From Longimicrobiales bacterium (lineage in GTDB: Bacteria; Gemmatimonadota; Gemmatimonadetes; Longimicrobiales; Gaopeijiaceae): a stretch of 64,000 bases of DNA. Below the pieces are notes generated by a model. That model was not told where the DNA came from and did not search any database. It saw only the letters and a list, made by a program, of their open reading frames with translations. The stretch is taken from contig OX638356.1 in NCBI GenBank assembly GCA_951813395.1, positions 2,113,501-2,177,500 on the forward strand. The letters are read 5' to 3'. Below are positions 24,701 through 33,676 of this stretch, piece after piece (position 1 is the first letter of the stretch; each line of letters begins with the position of its first letter). A program made the position numbers and the translations under genes.

Positions 24701-25025
24701 GGGCAACGCCGCGGAGCTGGTGGCCGCGGCCGATTCCCTCAACCAGCGTCTGATCGCAGCCGAGGACGGGCTCTTCCAGATGCGCGCCACGGGCACCGGA
24801 CAGGACGCCATTCGCTATCCGACGCGCCTCATCGAACGGCTCGGCTATCTCTTCTCCACCGTGTCGGTCGGCGACTTCCGTCCGACGGACCAGCAGGGCG
24901 AGGTGCAGGCCATCCTCAAACAACGCCTGCTGCGGATCCGGGAAGCGGTCGAAGAGGTGCTGGAGGACGATCTCGCCGCCTTCAACCGCCGCATTCAGGC
25001 CCTGGGGATGGGCGTGATTTCCTGA
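21783..25025 (+). CDS. Exported VPS10/sortilin-like BNR-repeat protein
   Basis: 1080 aa with a signal peptide (hydrophobic about 5-22, ending GVAQQ). The body is a large beta-propeller with many Asp-box/BNR motifs: SGGLWKTEDGGVNW, GVWKSTDAGDSW, IHVSRDGGTTW, LWRSDDGGHNW, LMHVSRDGGANW and AYRTDDHGESW. Such proteins are often annotated sortilin-like or glycosyl hydrolase; no catalytic residues can be assigned. The C-terminal 250 residues carry a small beta domain and helices. AAGGAG lies 8 nt before the ATG. The stop overlaps the next ATG by one base (TGATG), coupling it to the VCBS protein. Confidence 0.87.
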   Translation: MRSPVLCFASAVSLAVSVGIVAAHPPPGVAQQIPASALTAMKYRHIGPLGNRITSVAGVPGDRFTYYAGAASGGLWKTEDGGVNWRAVFDDQPVHSVGEVEVAPSDPNTVWAGTGEPFIRSNVSIGNGVWKSTDAGDSWTHMGLEGTGRISRIIVHPANPDIVYAAAIGHGYAPQPERGIYRTMDGGATWEHVLFVDEETGASDLVMDPNNPRILFAGTWQIAIRTWTRTSGGPGSAIHVSRDGGTTWTRLRGSGLPTREIGKIALCTSRADSRRIYALIETGDGVPWEGGDTDGGELWRSDDGGHNWSLVSHDRDLAGRTAYYTRCEVNPDDADEAYFLAAAYSTTLDGGVTSSAAPFLQGPVWDHHDMWIDPQDGDRQIVAGDGGLAISGNRGRTWFRAQLPIAQMYHVTVDNAIPYNVMGNRQDGPSTRGPSNSRMGGGIFGVGIPRGLWRSVGGGESGFATPDPTDPDIVWSSASGVGAGGGIVSRWDARTGQYREVEVWPESTTGHPADSLRYRFQWTFPLLISPHDNNTIYVTSQHVHRTTNRGQSWEVISPDLSTNNRSRMGISGGLTPDNIGVEYCCVIYAFDESPLEPGLLWAGTNDGLMHVSRDGGANWTNVTDNIPDLPPDGVVRGIDASRHTPGKAYMVIEHHQVGDFGARAYRTDDHGESWTPISEGIDDGVLSYTRAIHEDPVRPGLLYLGTEASVYVSFDDGGSWQRFHTNLPPAPMYGLVVQEHFNDLVVGTYGRGFWVLDDITPLQQLTPEVAANAAHLFAPRPAYRFRPISAPFTMFDDQSDGENPPYGASLNYWLAEATDDSVVIEIANADGEVVRTLQGTTDAGVNRVWWDLMNGPIEQVRLRTKPLYGDDISLGEERWRPLPGGPLGGPGAGTFLQPPGTYTVTLTVGGESHVQQLEVRKDPHSEGTMADIELQMAALADIRADLEATGELINRVEWVRRQVLDVRAVLEDQGNAAELVAAADSLNQRLIAAEDGLFQMRATGTGQDAIRYPTRLIERLGYLFSTVSVGDFRPTDQQGEVQAILKQRLLRIREAVEEVLEDDLAAFNRRIQALGMGVIS

Positions 25026-26290
25026 TGAAGGAGCACGGACCGAACCGCGCCGCTCCGTCGGTCGCGCTGTGCGCCGTGGTCGGCCTCGCGGCGGCGCCTG
25101 CGGAATGCGGGAGCGGCGGAAGCGGCGAGCCCACGGGGCCCGACACGACCACGGCCCCGCCGCCCCAGGCGCTGTACAGCGACGTCACCGGCACGCATCT
25201 GCCCGGTGGCCTGCTGGCTGGCCTCAGCATGGACGCGGGCGTCGCCGACTTCGACGCGGACGGTGACCTGGACATTGTGATCGCCAACGAGTTTCGCCCC
25301 AACATCCTGCTCCTCAACGACGGGGCGGGGCGCTTCAGCGACGGCAGTTCCCGGCTCCCCGCCGCCAGCCGCGATTCCGAGGACGTGGGCATCGCCGACT
25401 TCGACGGCGACGGCGACTTGGACATCGTGGTCGTCAGCGAGGACGACCGCACCAACGAGCTGTACTTCAACGACGGGGCCGGCCGCTTCACCGACGAGGG
25501 GTCGCGGCTTCCCGTGGAAGGCACCACGAACGGGGTCGTGGTGGCCGACGTGAACGGAGACGGCCTTCCCGACATCCTGTTTGCCAACAACGGCCAGGAC
25601 GCGGTCGTCATCAACGACGGCACGGGCAACTTTACCGACGAAACCGCGGATCGGCTCCCGCGCTCGGCGGATGTGACCCAGGACCACGAACTCGGCGATG
25701 TGGACGGCGACGGGGACCTGGACCTCATTGTGGCCAACGAGGGCGCCAACGCGCTCTACATCAACGATGGGACGGGGCGCTTCACCGACGAGAGCGAGGC
25801 CAGGATCCCCCGGCGCGAAGGAGGCGAAGAAACCCGTGAGGCCGACTTCGGCGACATCGACGGTGACGGCGACCTCGACCTCCTCTTCGCGAATGTCGCC
25901 GCCTTCGTGTCCGGTGCCGACCCGCGCAACCGCCTCCTGATCAACGACGGGGACGGCTTCTTCACCGACGAAACCTCTTCGCGGCTGCCGGCTGCGAGCG
26001 TGTCGTCCTTCGACGGAGACCTCGTGGACGTCGATGGTGACGGCGATCTGGACATCGTCACCGCCAACGCCGACGTCGACCTCAGCGTCGGCCGGATCGC
26101 CGACAGCCGGTACCGCGCCTACCTGAACGACGGGGGCGGCGTCTTCACCGACGCTTCCGACGAGGTGTTTGGAGCGGGCACCCGCGGCACGGGACTCGAC
26201 CTGGAGTTTGCAGACTTCGACGGCGACGGGCGGGCCGATTTCTACCTGGCCAGCCGCGGTACGGCGGACCGGCTCCTGCTGCGGCGCTGA
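25025..26290 (+). CDS. Exported FG-GAP/VCBS-repeat protein
   Basis: 421 aa. An N-terminal hydrophobic stretch ends in AECGSG, so it may be a lipoprotein or simply secreted. A Thr/Pro linker follows, then seven calcium-binding repeats of the form DxDxDGxxD: DFDADGDLD, DFDGDGDLD, DVNGDGLPD, DVDGDGDLD, DIDGDGDLD, DVDGDGDLD and DFDGDGRAD. Each is followed by a hydrophobic strand and an NDG(A/T)GRFTDE-type turn. This is an integrin-alpha-like propeller, probably cell-surface. It is coupled to the VPS10-like gene by a TGATG overlap. The ligand is unknown. Confidence 0.87.
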   Translation: MKEHGPNRAAPSVALCAVVGLAAAPAECGSGGSGEPTGPDTTTAPPPQALYSDVTGTHLPGGLLAGLSMDAGVADFDADGDLDIVIANEFRPNILLLNDGAGRFSDGSSRLPAASRDSEDVGIADFDGDGDLDIVVVSEDDRTNELYFNDGAGRFTDEGSRLPVEGTTNGVVVADVNGDGLPDILFANNGQDAVVINDGTGNFTDETADRLPRSADVTQDHELGDVDGDGDLDLIVANEGANALYINDGTGRFTDESEARIPRREGGEETREADFGDIDGDGDLDLLFANVAAFVSGADPRNRLLINDGDGFFTDETSSRLPAASVSSFDGDLVDVDGDGDLDIVTANADVDLSVGRIADSRYRAYLNDGGGVFTDASDEVFGAGTRGTGLDLEFADFDGDGRADFYLASRGTADRLLLRR

Positions 26291-26397
26291 CGACTACCAA
26301 CGGTGTCCGGAGGCTCCTGCGCCGACGCCGCTTCGCTCATGGTCGCGAACGCCGCGAGCCAGCCCGCGGACAGCGCGATGGTTGAGGTCCCTTTCAT
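26242..26397 (-). pseudogene. Orphan signal peptide: 5' remnant of a secreted-protein gene
   Basis: On the minus strand an ATG at 26397 with a GAGGAG ribosome-binding site opens a 51-codon frame. Its first 30 residues are a clean secretion signal (KGTSTIALSAGWLAAFA, then EAASAQEPPDT), but it then runs straight into the antisense of the VCBS gene and stops. A functional secreted gene probably began here and lost everything after about residue 32 through deletion or rearrangement. The rest of the gap 26291-26605 shows no gene. Confidence 0.5.
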
Positions 26398-26605
26398 GCC
26401 GCGCTCCTCTTTCCGCCGCCGGCCCGGCGGTGCCGAAAACGCTTCCCCGTCAACGGTACCCGGGCGTGCGGCGTGGATCAACAGCGCACCCGAGCCAGGA
26501 GTCGACAATCCGGACTTCAACGACGCTCGCGGGTCCACTGTCTTACCTTTGGGCTCCGACACTCCATTCCATCCAACAACAGTCCCGCGGTTGACGCTTT
26601 CCGAC

Positions 26606-28900
26606 ATGACGATGACACGATCTTCCTTCCCTTCCAGAGGATTCCTCTCGCTGGCGTCCGTACTGCTGGCCGCCCTCCCGCTGTGCCCGATCGGCGCGCG
26701 TGCCCAGCAGGCCCCGAACAACGCCAACGGCGGGTCGCCAGGCACCCCGGCGCCCGGGGTTGCCATCGCGGCCCGTACCGATGCGCCGCCCGTCATCGAC
26801 GGGGTCCCCGACGACGCCGTCTGGAGGACCGCCGCGCCCCTCGCCGACTTCACCCAGCGTGAGCCGGCCGACGGCCAGCCCGCCTCGGAGCCCACCGAAC
26901 TCCGCATCCTCTTCGACCGGGACGCCGTCTACGTCGCGGTGTGGGCCTACGACTCCCAGGCGAGCGCCATCGTCCCCGGCGAGTCCATCCGCGACTACGA
27001 GGTCACCGACGCGGACGCCGTGATCATGGTCCTCGACACCTACAACGACCAGCAGAACGGCTTCGTCTTCGGCACCACGCCGGCCGGGATCGAGTACGAC
27101 GGTCAGGTCGCCTCCCAGGGCAGCGGGGGCGGGTTCTTCCTGGGTGGCGGCATGAACAACCAGCGGCGCTTCCAGCGTGGCGCCGGCGGCGGCTTCAACA
27201 AGAACTGGGATGGCAGCTGGACGGTCGCCACGTCCCGCGACGCGGAGGGCTGGTACGCCGAGTTCCGCATCCCCTTCAGCACGCTGCGCTACGGATCGGA
27301 GACCGACACCTGGGGATTCAACGTCTCGCGCAGGATCCGCAGGCTCAACGAAGAGGACTTCTGGGCGGCCGTACCCCGCGAGTTCGGCCTGTACCGGCTC
27401 GACTTCGCCGGCCAGCTGACGGGGGTCGAGCCGCCGTTCCGCAGGGCCGCGACCGTCACGCCCTACGTGCTCGGCTCCTCGATCCGCGACTACACCGACG
27501 CGTCGCAGACGTCTTTCGGACAGCAGGCCGAGTTCGGAGGCGAGGCCAAGTTGCAGGTCACCCAGGGCCTCACCCTCGACATGACCGTCAACACCGACTT
27601 CGCCCAGGTCGAGGTCGACGACCAGCAGGTCAACCTGACCCGCTTCTCTCTGCTGTTCCCCGAAAAGCGCCCCTTCTTCCTCGAGAACGCGGGCTTTTTC
27701 ACCGTCGGGGCAGGGGGCGCCGATCTCTTCTTCAGCCGCCGCATCGGCATCTCCGGCGGCCAGCCGGTCCCCATCACGGGCGGCGGCAGGCTATCGGGAC
27801 GCGTGGCGGGCCTGAACGTGGGCCTGCTGCACATCCAGACCGGCGCCAACGAGCTGGCGGATCCGGAAGACGCGTATTCGGTCGCCCGCATCGCCAGGGA
27901 ACTCCCGAACCGTTCGCGCGTCGGCGGGCTCTTCGTGAACCGGGCCGGCAGCGTCGCGGGTGACTACAACCGCACCTACGCCATTGACGGCAGCGTCGGC
28001 TTCGGGGATCAGCTGACGCTGACGTCGTTCGTGGCAAGGACCGAAACCCCGGATCTGGAGGGGGCCGACGCCGCGTGGAACGTCACGGCCGCCTGGAGCA
28101 GCAGCCGCTTCACGGCAAACGCCACCGTGCGCGAGATCGGCGAGAACTTCAATCCCGAAGTCGGCTTTCTGCCCCGCAACGGCCACCGCTACCTGCAGCT
28201 CTTCGGCATGTGGACGCACCGTCCCGCCAGCATGTTCCGCGAAATCCGCCCGCACGTCTCCTACTTCACCTACCGCACCAGGCGGACAGGCGTGGAACGC
28301 GGCTACAACGAATCGGCCCGCTGGCACGTCGACAGCCACTGGCAATGGCACTCCGGGATGGAGCTTCACACCGGAGCGAACTACATCACCGAGGGCCTCT
28401 ATGAGTCGTTCGCGATCCCCGGCACCGAAGTTGTCGTTCCCACAGGCACCTATGCAGGCTGGGAGTCGCAAGTCGTCTTCTTCACGGACCAGTCCCGGCC
28501 GGTGGCCCTGAACACCCGCTTCAACTGGGGCTCCTTCCTCTCGGGCAGCAAGCGCACCACGACCGCTGACCTGACGCTCCGCCGCGGCGCCCGCACCAGC
28601 GCGGGCCTGCGCCTCTCGTACAACGACGTGATGCTGCCAGAGGGCGAATTCACCGCGACCCTGGCCGGGATCAACCTCGGCTACTTCTTCACGCCGCGGA
28701 TCTACCTCCAGTCCCTCATCCAGTACTCCGACCAGATCGACACCTGGTCCGCCAACGTCCGCTTCGGATGGCTGAACACCGCGGGCACCGGCCTCTTCAT
28801 CGTCTACAACGAGGTGCAGGGAATCGAAGCGCTGACGGGGCCGCTCGGCCGCTCGGTTTACCTTAAGTTTACCCGCCAGTTGAACGTGCTGGGAGGGTAG
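26606..28900 (+). CDS. DUF5916 outer-membrane protein with CBM9-like N-terminal domain
   Basis: 764 aa. A signal peptide ends near residue 32 (GARAQ). A carbohydrate-binding-like beta domain follows (PPVIDGVPDDAVW, then FDRDAVYVAVWAYD and EFRIPFSTLRYG, about residues 45-260). Then comes the DUF5916 part, with TPYVLGSSIRDYT, MTVNTDFAQVEVDDQQVNLTR, FPEKRPFFLENAGFF and FFSRRIGI, ending in beta-barrel-like strands. The family is common in Bacteroidota and Gemmatimonadota outer membranes; its substrate is not established. The ATG at 26606 (or 26612) gives the signal peptide; the frame upstream to 26303 is not protein-like. A TACCTT -10-like hexamer lies at 26544-26549. Confidence 0.9.
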   Translation: MTMTRSSFPSRGFLSLASVLLAALPLCPIGARAQQAPNNANGGSPGTPAPGVAIAARTDAPPVIDGVPDDAVWRTAAPLADFTQREPADGQPASEPTELRILFDRDAVYVAVWAYDSQASAIVPGESIRDYEVTDADAVIMVLDTYNDQQNGFVFGTTPAGIEYDGQVASQGSGGGFFLGGGMNNQRRFQRGAGGGFNKNWDGSWTVATSRDAEGWYAEFRIPFSTLRYGSETDTWGFNVSRRIRRLNEEDFWAAVPREFGLYRLDFAGQLTGVEPPFRRAATVTPYVLGSSIRDYTDASQTSFGQQAEFGGEAKLQVTQGLTLDMTVNTDFAQVEVDDQQVNLTRFSLLFPEKRPFFLENAGFFTVGAGGADLFFSRRIGISGGQPVPITGGGRLSGRVAGLNVGLLHIQTGANELADPEDAYSVARIARELPNRSRVGGLFVNRAGSVAGDYNRTYAIDGSVGFGDQLTLTSFVARTETPDLEGADAAWNVTAAWSSSRFTANATVREIGENFNPEVGFLPRNGHRYLQLFGMWTHRPASMFREIRPHVSYFTYRTRRTGVERGYNESARWHVDSHWQWHSGMELHTGANYITEGLYESFAIPGTEVVVPTGTYAGWESQVVFFTDQSRPVALNTRFNWGSFLSGSKRTTTADLTLRRGARTSAGLRLSYNDVMLPEGEFTATLAGINLGYFFTPRIYLQSLIQYSDQIDTWSANVRFGWLNTAGTGLFIVYNEVQGIEALTGPLGRSVYLKFTRQLNVLGG

Positions 28901-28902
28901 GG

Positions 28903-29166
28903 GTGTCAAGACATCGACTTCTGGCGGGCCTCACATCCAGCGTACTCGCTCTTGCCGCCAGCGCCTGCGAATCCGGACCGCAAGCGTCACCCAGGGCGAT
29001 GGGCTTTGGCCCGAACGGAGAGTTTGTCTGTCACCTGACCCCCGGCATGGACGACTACAACATTTGGGAGTTGGGTACCGACTACGTCCTCGGGACACAC
29101 ACGGACGAACTGGGCGTTCAACGGGTCGCGATATACGACCTGGAGCGCCCAACCCCGCGCGATTGA
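28903..29166 (+). CDS. Mini-lipoprotein, probable remnant of a 6-bladed beta-propeller protein
   Basis: 87 aa from a GTG only 2 nt after the DUF5916 stop, with GGGAGGGTAGGG as ribosome-binding site. A signal peptide with lipobox AASAC (Cys22) is followed by about 60 residues. The final stretch, WELGTDYVLGTHTDELGVQRVAIYDLERP (given here across residues about 55-83), looks like the conserved C-terminal end of Gemmatimonadota-type 6-bladed propeller proteins, with the rest of the propeller missing. It may be an internally deleted gene that is still translated, or a genuine small lipoprotein. The family link is from memory of the motif, so treat it as moderate. Confidence 0.6.
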   Translation: MSRHRLLAGLTSSVLALAASACESGPQASPRAMGFGPNGEFVCHLTPGMDDYNIWELGTDYVLGTHTDELGVQRVAIYDLERPTPRD

Positions 29167-29329
29167 GGGCGTCCCCGCCTGCGGGCAGCTGGCCCCGGCG
29201 TTGCCCGAGGGAAGGCTCGTGCCGCGCCCGGTCCGCTGACGGTACCTTGATCGTGGCCGCTACATTGTCGCTGGCCACCGGCAGGTCCGTTCCTTGTCAC
29301 CGCTCCGGCGCCCGTCCCGGTTCCCGTAC

Positions 29330-31198
29330 ATGACCAATAGCGTCCGCCAGGTCCTCCACCGCGTCTTCGGCTACTCCGGATTCCTCGGCCAGCAGGAGGC
29401 CGTGATCGAGCACACCGTGGCCGGCGGCGACAGTCTGGTGCTCATGCCGACCGGCGGCGGCAAGTCGCTCTGCTACCAGATCCCGGCGATCGTCCGCGAC
29501 GGCGTGGGCATCGTCGTCTCCCCCCTCATCGCCCTCATGCGCGACCAGGTCGAGGGCCTCCGCCAGACCGGCGTGCGCGCCGCATGCCTCAACTCGACCC
29601 TCTCCTACCGCGAGGTGCTGGACGTCGAGGCCGCGGTCGCAGCGGGCCGGCTCGATCTGCTCTACGTCGCCCCCGAACGCCTGCTCGGCGAGCGCACCCT
29701 GGAACTCCTGTCGCGCACCCGGCTGGCCCTCTTCGCGATAGACGAAGCCCACTGCGTTTCCCAGTGGGGCCACGACTTCCGCCCCGAGTATCTCCAGCTC
29801 TCGGCGCTGTCGGAGTTGTTTCCGGATGTGCCGAGAATCGCCCTCACCGCGACGGCCGACGACCCCACGCGCCGCGAGATCATCGATCGGCTGAGCCTGC
29901 GTGATGCTCCGCTCTTTGTCAGCGGCTTCGATCGCCCGAACATCCGCTACCAGGTCGTCCCGAAGAACAACGCGCGGGCCCAGCTGCGCCGCTTCCTGAA
30001 GGGTCATCACGGCCACGCCGGCATCGTGTACTGCCTGTCGCGGCGCAAGGTGGACGAAACCGCGGCATGGCTCCGGGAAGAGGGCGTGGGCGCGCTGCCG
30101 TACCACGCCGGTCTCGACGGGGCGACCCGGCAGCGCCACCAGGACCGCTTCGTGCGCACGGACGGCGTCGTCATCGTGGCCACCATCGCCTTCGGAATGG
30201 GCATCGACAAGCCCGACGTGCGCTTCGTGGCCCACCTGGACCTGCCGAAGAGCATCGAAGCGTACTACCAGGAGACGGGCCGCGCGGGACGGGACGGCGA
30301 TCCCGCCGACGCGTGGATGGTCTACGGACTGCAGGAGGTCGTCACCCTGCGCAGCATGGTCGAGAACTCCGAAGCGGGCGAGGCGCGCAAGCGGCTCGAA
30401 GTGCGCAAGCTCGATGCCATGCTCGGCTACTGTGAACTCGCGACCTGCCGGCGCCGCACGCTGCTGGCGTACTTCGGCGAGACACGCTCCCGGGACTGCG
30501 GCAACTGCGACAACTGCCTGAGCCCGGTGGCGGTCTGGGACGCGACGGAGGCGTCGCAGAAGGCCATGTCGTGCGTCCACCGCACCGGACAGCGCTTCGG
30601 CGCAGCATACCTGACGGACGTTCTGCGCGGGCGCGACACCGAGCGCGTCCGGCGCTTCGGGCACGATCGGCTGCCGACGTTCGGCGTCGGCGCGGATCTC
30701 GACGCCTGGCAGTGGCGCTCGGTTCTCCGCCAACTCGTTGCCCGCGGCCTGCTGAGCGTGGAGATCGAGAAGTACGGGTCCATCCGGCTGACCGATGCGA
30801 GCTGGCCGGTCCTGCGCGGCGAGGCCGAGGTGCACATGCGGAAGGATGGTCGTCCGGCCACGGCGAAGCGGAAGCGCAAGCCGCGGGCAGCGCCGCCGCC
30901 CCCCGACCCGGCCACGTGGGACGAAGCGCTATGGGAGGCTCTGCGCAGCCGCCGCACCGAAATCGCGCAGGCCCAGAGCGTTCCGCCCTACGTGATCTTC
31001 CACGACGCGACGCTCAGGGAGATGGTTGAACGGCGCCCGCGCACCCGGGAGGGTTTCTCCGGCCTCACCGGGGTGGGCGAGACGAAACTGCGCCGCTACG
31101 CCGACGACTTCCTGGCGGTGATCACGGCACACCAGAGCGGCGACAACGCGAACCCGATCGAAACCGAGCCCTCGCGCCTGATCGAGGATTTCGGCTAG
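29330..31198 (+). CDS. recQ: ATP-dependent DNA helicase RecQ
   Basis: 622 aa superfamily 2 helicase, 3'-5', acting in recombination and fork repair. Walker A is seen as [15 protein letters not shown], and the Walker B motif as the DEAHC variant in [19 protein letters not shown]. Helicase C has [16 protein letters not shown] and [12 protein letters not shown]. Four zinc cysteines lie in CELATC and CGNCDNC, followed by the RQC winged helix and a C-terminal HRDC domain. The ATG at 29330 is preferred over the TTG at 29294. Its TAG stop shares the tetramer CTAG (31195-31198) with the stop of the convergent gene. Confidence 0.96.
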   Translation: MTNSVRQVLHRVFGYSGFLGQQEAVIEHTVAGGDSLVLMPTGGGKSLCYQIPAIVRDGVGIVVSPLIALMRDQVEGLRQTGVRAACLNSTLSYREVLDVEAAVAAGRLDLLYVAPERLLGERTLELLSRTRLALFAIDEAHCVSQWGHDFRPEYLQLSALSELFPDVPRIALTATADDPTRREIIDRLSLRDAPLFVSGFDRPNIRYQVVPKNNARAQLRRFLKGHHGHAGIVYCLSRRKVDETAAWLREEGVGALPYHAGLDGATRQRHQDRFVRTDGVVIVATIAFGMGIDKPDVRFVAHLDLPKSIEAYYQETGRAGRDGDPADAWMVYGLQEVVTLRSMVENSEAGEARKRLEVRKLDAMLGYCELATCRRRTLLAYFGETRSRDCGNCDNCLSPVAVWDATEASQKAMSCVHRTGQRFGAAYLTDVLRGRDTERVRRFGHDRLPTFGVGADLDAWQWRSVLRQLVARGLLSVEIEKYGSIRLTDASWPVLRGEAEVHMRKDGRPATAKRKRKPRAAPPPPDPATWDEALWEALRSRRTEIAQAQSVPPYVIFHDATLREMVERRPRTREGFSGLTGVGETKLRRYADDFLAVITAHQSGDNANPIETEPSRLIEDFG

Positions 31199-31755
31199 CC
31201 CGAGCCCTCTTCCTCGGCGTTGGCGGCCGCAAACGCGTCCGCAAAAACCGTGAGCCTGGCCTGCAGCTCGGCACCGAGCGCATCGGCAACCGCTCCCGCT
31301 TCGGCGACGCCGACACCGGTCGTCCACCATGTGACGGCTTCCGACAGCGTGATCTGGTTGTCGCGGATCATCTGGGTCGCCTGCTGCATGCGGACCGACA
31401 CCGAGTAGCCCACCACGCCTGCAACGCCGCCCCCGCACTCCAGCGTGACTCTGAGTTCGGGAATCCCGGGACTCTCGAGCATCTCGCGCTCGGTCAGGAG
31501 GGGCACCTCCGCCGCTTCCAGCGCGGCCACCGCGTCCGTACGGACCGACTCGGCGGAGAGTCCCGCGCCTTCACACCCCTGATTGGTCTCGGCGCGCACG
31601 TAAACGCCGACAAGATCCTCCAGCGTGTACCGGTTCCACTCGGTGTCCTGGGCGGCACCCGATACGGGCCAGCACAGCATCGCGGCCGCGGCGGCGACCA
31701 CCAGGGCCGCGCCGCGCCGCGCCGGCACCGGCCCGTCGAGCGCTCTCCCCTCCAT
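31195..31755 (-). CDS. Small exported protein of unknown function
   Basis: 186 aa with a signal peptide (hydrophobic about 16-32, ending SGAAQ). The mature part contains one Cys pair (QGCEGAG and TLECGGG), alpha/beta propensity and an acidic tail. I do not recognise the family. Its ATG overlaps the stop of the ankyrin gene by one base (TGATG), so it is the last gene of the DUF1592-DUF1552-ankyrin operon and likely acts with it outside the inner membrane. Confidence 0.75.
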   Translation of the reverse strand: MEGRALDGPVPARRGAALVVAAAAAMLCWPVSGAAQDTEWNRYTLEDLVGVYVRAETNQGCEGAGLSAESVRTDAVAALEAAEVPLLTEREMLESPGIPELRVTLECGGGVAGVVGYSVSVRMQQATQMIRDNQITLSEAVTWWTTGVGVAEAGAVADALGAELQARLTVFADAFAAANAEEEGSG

Positions 31756-33668
31756 CAGTCGCTCCCCCCGCAGGAGCGGCACTGGTGATTGTTGTGCGAA
31801 CCGAGTTTCTCGAGCAGCGCGACGGTGGCCGGGTGGGGCTGCGCCCGCTGCTCCGGGCTGTTGGCCAGATCCGCCGTGGTCTGGCCGCGCCGGCTGATCG
31901 CGTCGATGTCCACGCCGCGACTCGCAAGGAAGAGGATGGTCTCGTTGTCGCCCCGGGCCGCCGCGTGATGGATGGCGTTGTAGCCGTCCTTGTCGCGCAG
32001 GTTCGGGTCGACGCCGAGTTCGTCGATCAGGTAGCGTACCGCGGGGAGCCAGCCGTTCGGAACGCTCCGGTGCTGTTGCGCTACCCTTGAGGTGCCGAAG
32101 CCCACGCCCGAGGCCGCGTGCAGCGCGTGCACGGCAGGCCCGCCGACGGGAACGGGCGGGAGCCCGGACGGATCTTCGGGAGTGTCTTCGGGACGCGTGT
32201 CGGGGAAGTTCGGATCGAAGAAGCGGCGGCGGTCCGGGAGTTTGGTCGTCCAGATGTCGGGGTCCGCTCCGTACTCGACAAGAAGGCGCATGGCCTCCAC
32301 GTCCGTGGCGTACGCCGCCCGCCAGAAGGGGGTCGCGCCGGTGAAGTCGACGCCCATGCGGCCGGCGTTGTAGGCAGCGTACCAGATGTGCGTGGCCGTC
32401 CGCTGATTGGGATCCGCGCCCGCGTCGAGCAGGAGCCGCATGAACTCGAGGTAGCCGGTCTCCTGCTGGCGAAAGGCCTGGGGCTGGGGATACCAGGTGC
32501 GCAACGACCACTCGATGTTGAGGGTGGCGAAGAGCGGTCCCGCGCCGTCATCGCTGACGAGGTTGGGGTCCGCCCCCCGCTCCAGCAGATCCCGCCCGAG
32601 GTCGTAGTTGCCGTTGACGACGGCCACCAGCAGAGGTGTGGACTGGTCGCCTTCCGTGTGCCGGTTGACGTCCGCGCCGCCGTCGAGGATCAGCGCTGCC
32701 GTGGAGCGATGTCCCTCACGCGCCGCGTAGTGCAGCGCGTTGAAACCGCCCTGCTTCCCGATCTGCTGGGCTGAGGTCAAGGCCTTTACCGGCGGTTCCC
32801 CTGGTTCCTCCGGCGGCGTGGCCGGCTCTTCGGGCTCGGGCTGCCCCGGTGCGGCGGCCGGCGCGGCCGGGTTCGCGGGCTGCCGGGCTTGAGCGCCCTG
32901 GGCAGGGGGTTGCTGCGCCCTGGCGGGCACGGGCGATGCCGACGCTTCGGAGACTTCCTCCTCCTCTTCGGGCTCCTCGGCCGCGGCCCTCACCCGGGCT
33001 CGCTGGCGCTGCTCGGCGCGCAGGCTCTCGTTAATGGCCTCGTAGTCCTTCACGCGGGTCGCCAGGGAGACTTCGGCTCCCGCGTCCAGCAGGGCGCGCA
33101 CCGCGGCGTCCGCCCCGCGCACGGCAGCGAACATCAGGGGGGTCCGCTCGGCGAAGCCGTCGCGCGCGCTTACATCGCCGCCGTGTGCGGCCAGCGCCGC
33201 GATCACTCCGCCCGCGTCGGCATCGGCCGCGAAGTGCATCGCGGTAACACCGGTGGTGGTGTAGGCGTCGGGGTCCGCGCCGGCCTCGAGGATCAACCGC
33301 GCAACCTCGGCGTGGCCGCCCCGGCTCGCGAGGTGCAACGGCGTGTACGCCCCGAGGCGCGTGGTGGCGCGCACGGTCGCCCCCGCATACAGAAGGGTCT
33401 TCGCGATCTCCACATCGTTGTTGCTCGCGGCCCAGTGGAGCGCGGTCATACCGTCGCTCTGGGCCGTGTTCACGTCCGCGCCCTGCCTGAGCAGAACGCG
33501 CACCGCCTCCAGATCGCCGCGTTCGGCCGCATCGGCGACGGGCGATTCAACGGGTGCTCCCGCCCCCACGGCGGCCAGGACCGAAGCGAGTGCGAGGAAA
33601 CGGACAACCCTGCGTTTCGAACGCGACCGCCCGCCCAGGGACCGCTCGGATCCGCTTGCCGTCATCAT
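31755..33668 (-). CDS. Exported ankyrin-repeat protein
   Basis: 637 aa. An N-terminal signal or anchor (hydrophobic about 22-38) precedes a first block of ankyrin repeats (about 45-205: GDLEAVRVLLRQGADVN, GMTALHWAASNNDVEIAKTL, YTPLHLASRGGHAEVARLIL). A charged, Pro/Ala/Gln-rich linker with an EEPEEEEEV run follows (about 215-300). A second block of repeats (about 310-610) ends in HNNHQCRSCGGSD. Ankyrin repeats bind protein partners; the partner is probably one of the operon products. AGGAGG lies just upstream of two consecutive ATG codons; the second (33665) has better spacing. The stop overlaps the downstream gene. Confidence 0.9.
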   Translation of the reverse strand: MMTASGSERSLGGRSRSKRRVVRFLALASVLAAVGAGAPVESPVADAAERGDLEAVRVLLRQGADVNTAQSDGMTALHWAASNNDVEIAKTLLYAGATVRATTRLGAYTPLHLASRGGHAEVARLILEAGADPDAYTTTGVTAMHFAADADAGGVIAALAAHGGDVSARDGFAERTPLMFAAVRGADAAVRALLDAGAEVSLATRVKDYEAINESLRAEQRQRARVRAAAEEPEEEEEVSEASASPVPARAQQPPAQGAQARQPANPAAPAAAPGQPEPEEPATPPEEPGEPPVKALTSAQQIGKQGGFNALHYAAREGHRSTAALILDGGADVNRHTEGDQSTPLLVAVVNGNYDLGRDLLERGADPNLVSDDGAGPLFATLNIEWSLRTWYPQPQAFRQQETGYLEFMRLLLDAGADPNQRTATHIWYAAYNAGRMGVDFTGATPFWRAAYATDVEAMRLLVEYGADPDIWTTKLPDRRRFFDPNFPDTRPEDTPEDPSGLPPVPVGGPAVHALHAASGVGFGTSRVAQQHRSVPNGWLPAVRYLIDELGVDPNLRDKDGYNAIHHAAARGDNETILFLASRGVDIDAISRRGQTTADLANSPEQRAQPHPATVALLEKLGSHNNHQCRSCGGSD

Positions 33669-33676
33669 CCCGCCTC

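Noticed and set aside
21693..24923. 1076-codon open frame antisense to the VPS10-like gene
   Set aside because: It mirrors the codon structure of a clear BNR-repeat gene, has no recognisable domain and no ribosome-binding site; long antisense frames are expected at this GC content.
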